Part shown: positions 58,988 to 64,000 of the stretch, piece after piece
Layout of the letters: each line of letters opens with the position of its first letter
How positions within the stretch are numbered: the first letter of the stretch is position 1
Assembly: GCA_949318235.1 (NCBI GenBank)
Contig: OX439131.1
Span: forward strand, 47,559,038-47,623,037
DNA from: Ecdyonurus torrentis
Taxonomy: Eukaryota; Arthropoda; Insecta; Ephemeroptera; Heptageniidae
Direction of reading: 5' to 3'
DNA length: 64,000 bases
Notes under the pieces: model-generated
Told to the model about the DNA's origin: nothing
The model's database searches: none
The model's input: the letters and a program-made list of their open reading frames with translations, nothing else
Position numbers and translations under genes: made by a program

Positions 58988-59280
58988 AACATTCCTTTAA
59001 CGATGTAATTCAAATTTTTGCCGCAACAATGCAAGAATACAATAGCGTTGTGCGTAAACCCTGTTTTCTTACACCAAAAAAATATGCATTCCATTTGAAT
59101 AGCCTAAGTTGATTGTCATTTTAGGAGCAGAGAACAGGGTTTATGAACAGCATTGAATAAAAGTGGCGCTGCGAGCTAGGTGTAAAATTTAAACTTACCC
59201 CCAGATCGCAGCGCCACTTACATTTTAAATATTGATTGTTGCGGCGAAAATTTGAACTACATCATTAAGGGAACGTTTTT
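58988..59280. mobile_element. Palindromic element with nested MITE
   Basis: Outer arms gatgtaattcaaatttttgc ... and complement; inside are the GTTCGTAAACCCTG MITE (59041-59156) and a second hairpin (agtggcgctgcgag / ctgcgatct...gccact type, 59160-59221). Confidence 0.75.
59041..59156. mobile_element. GTTCGTAAACCCTG MITE, copy 3
   Basis: gcgtaaaccctgttttctta and gaacagggtttatgaac ends around cattccatttgaata; nested in 58988-59280. Confidence 0.8.
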
Positions 59281-59528
59281 AAGATAGGGCAATAATACAG
59301 AAGCTTGCCTGTGTGGTCTTTTAATTAAAATGCAAGTCTAATCCTGCGTTATCATTATTTGAAACTTTTATTATTATTATAATTTTTTTAATTGCAAATT
59401 ATAAAACTAAAGATACAGTATAGTGATACATACAAATTTGAACTATAAAAATAAAAAAAAGTCCGGATTAAGAGTCCTACTGATATTTCAGAGACCCATT
59501 TTGATCATGACCAAATACATTGGTACAT

Positions 59529-59565
<37 letters not shown>

Positions 59566-59683
59566 AACTAATTTAAATTTAGTGCTTTTTCTAGATCTTA
59601 ACTGATCTGTACAAGTTGATTGTAGCAGAAAACTGATTGTCCTATGTTTGCAAAGTATATTGTGCACCTCAAAGATGGCGACG

Positions 59684-63394
<3,711 letters not shown>

Positions 63395-63494
63395 CTGCAC
63401 ACACAAGTAACATTAGGTCATTAACATGCACTAACATAAATACCTAGTAACATTTACATTTCAGCGATGTTTATTTATACACTAAACTCATGAT

Positions 63495-63840
63495 TCATGA
63501 TTTTGTCAAATTCCATTTTATGAAGTCAACTTTTCTTTGGTCCTGACCAAAATGATATAGGCCTTTCCATGTTAAAGACTTTCAATTTTGTGAAATGGAA
63601 ATTTCCTGGGTTCTTTGTAATTTCACAAAATCGTAAGTTTATTTATGATTTAAGCTTTACTGAATAATACAGTGAACTTTTGATTTTGTGAAGTTCAATG
63701 CTGTCAATTTCTCAATTCTGTGAAATGCTCAGTTAGGTCCGTAGCAGACTTCAATATAAGTATGGCAATGTTAAAGCTTGCGATTTTGTGGAATTTCATT
63801 TTCTGGGGACCCTTGTGATTTCACAAAATTGAGAGTTAAC
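63495..63840. repeat. Two imperfect tandem units of about 197 bp
   Basis: Each has gttaaag, attttgtg(g/a)aat, ctggg and tgatttcacaaaat-type blocks; the gttaaag markers are at about 63573 and 63770. 63841-64000 shows nothing else. Confidence 0.6.
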
Positions 63841-64000
63841 TATAATTATGCAGCACATATTGTGTACCACATTATTATAAGTGATTCTCAAAATTTATGC
63901 TGTATGACATAAACAGCATAAATCACAAACATTAATTTTTCTGTATAGTAATTATATTTGTTGTTCAGTGTAGAAGCTGCAAATATTAGGCTAGATTTCA

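Overview
The window is animal (metazoan) nuclear DNA: AT-rich, intron-rich and full of transposon-derived sequence. Two genes lie on the + strand and one partial gene on the - strand: a complete polyhomeotic (PRC1 Polycomb) gene, a short two-exon ZAD-C2H2 zinc-finger gene, and the 3' half of the catalytic region of maintenance DNA methyltransferase DNMT1. A ZAD-type zinc finger and paired TATCGATA (DRE-like) octamers upstream of polyhomeotic fit an arthropod best. DNMT1 says the lineage keeps maintenance methylation. The species cannot be named from the sequence alone.

Layout: 1-15.2 kb has no convincing gene. It is a nest of non-autonomous DNA transposons: hAT-like elements with 8-bp target duplications, TTAA-flanked elements, long palindromes, two inverted copies of a 1,049-bp element, and a direct duplication split by a block of insertions. 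Around 15.3-15.5 kb is a possible promoter and 5' non-coding exon. From 17.75 to 38.77 kb, 18 coding exons of polyhomeotic splice in one consistent frame into about 1,043 residues, with polyQ tracts, the HD1 motif, an FCS zinc finger and a C-terminal SAM domain. Nearly every large intron holds at least one hairpin MITE, and one holds a rearranged mariner. 38.8-46.7 kb is 3' UTR and intergenic repeats. 46.78-49.35 kb is the ZAD gene, followed to about 55.2 kb by palindromic arrays, including a 2.16-kb multi-inverted structure. 55.2-59.4 kb is intergenic repeats. 59.68-63.39 kb is DNMT1 on the - strand (six 3'-terminal coding exons; the gene continues beyond base 64000).

Functionally the two large genes both act in epigenetic repression, but nothing shows that they are co-regulated. 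The mobile DNA is the most unusual part: several unrelated families carry a TGACGTCA octamer, one carries a 5S-rRNA-like segment, and a CpG-dense GACGCG element with two NRF1-type sites sits inside a DNMT1 intron. All coordinates and splice sites were read by eye; family names for transposons rest on terminal sequence and target duplications, not on database searches.
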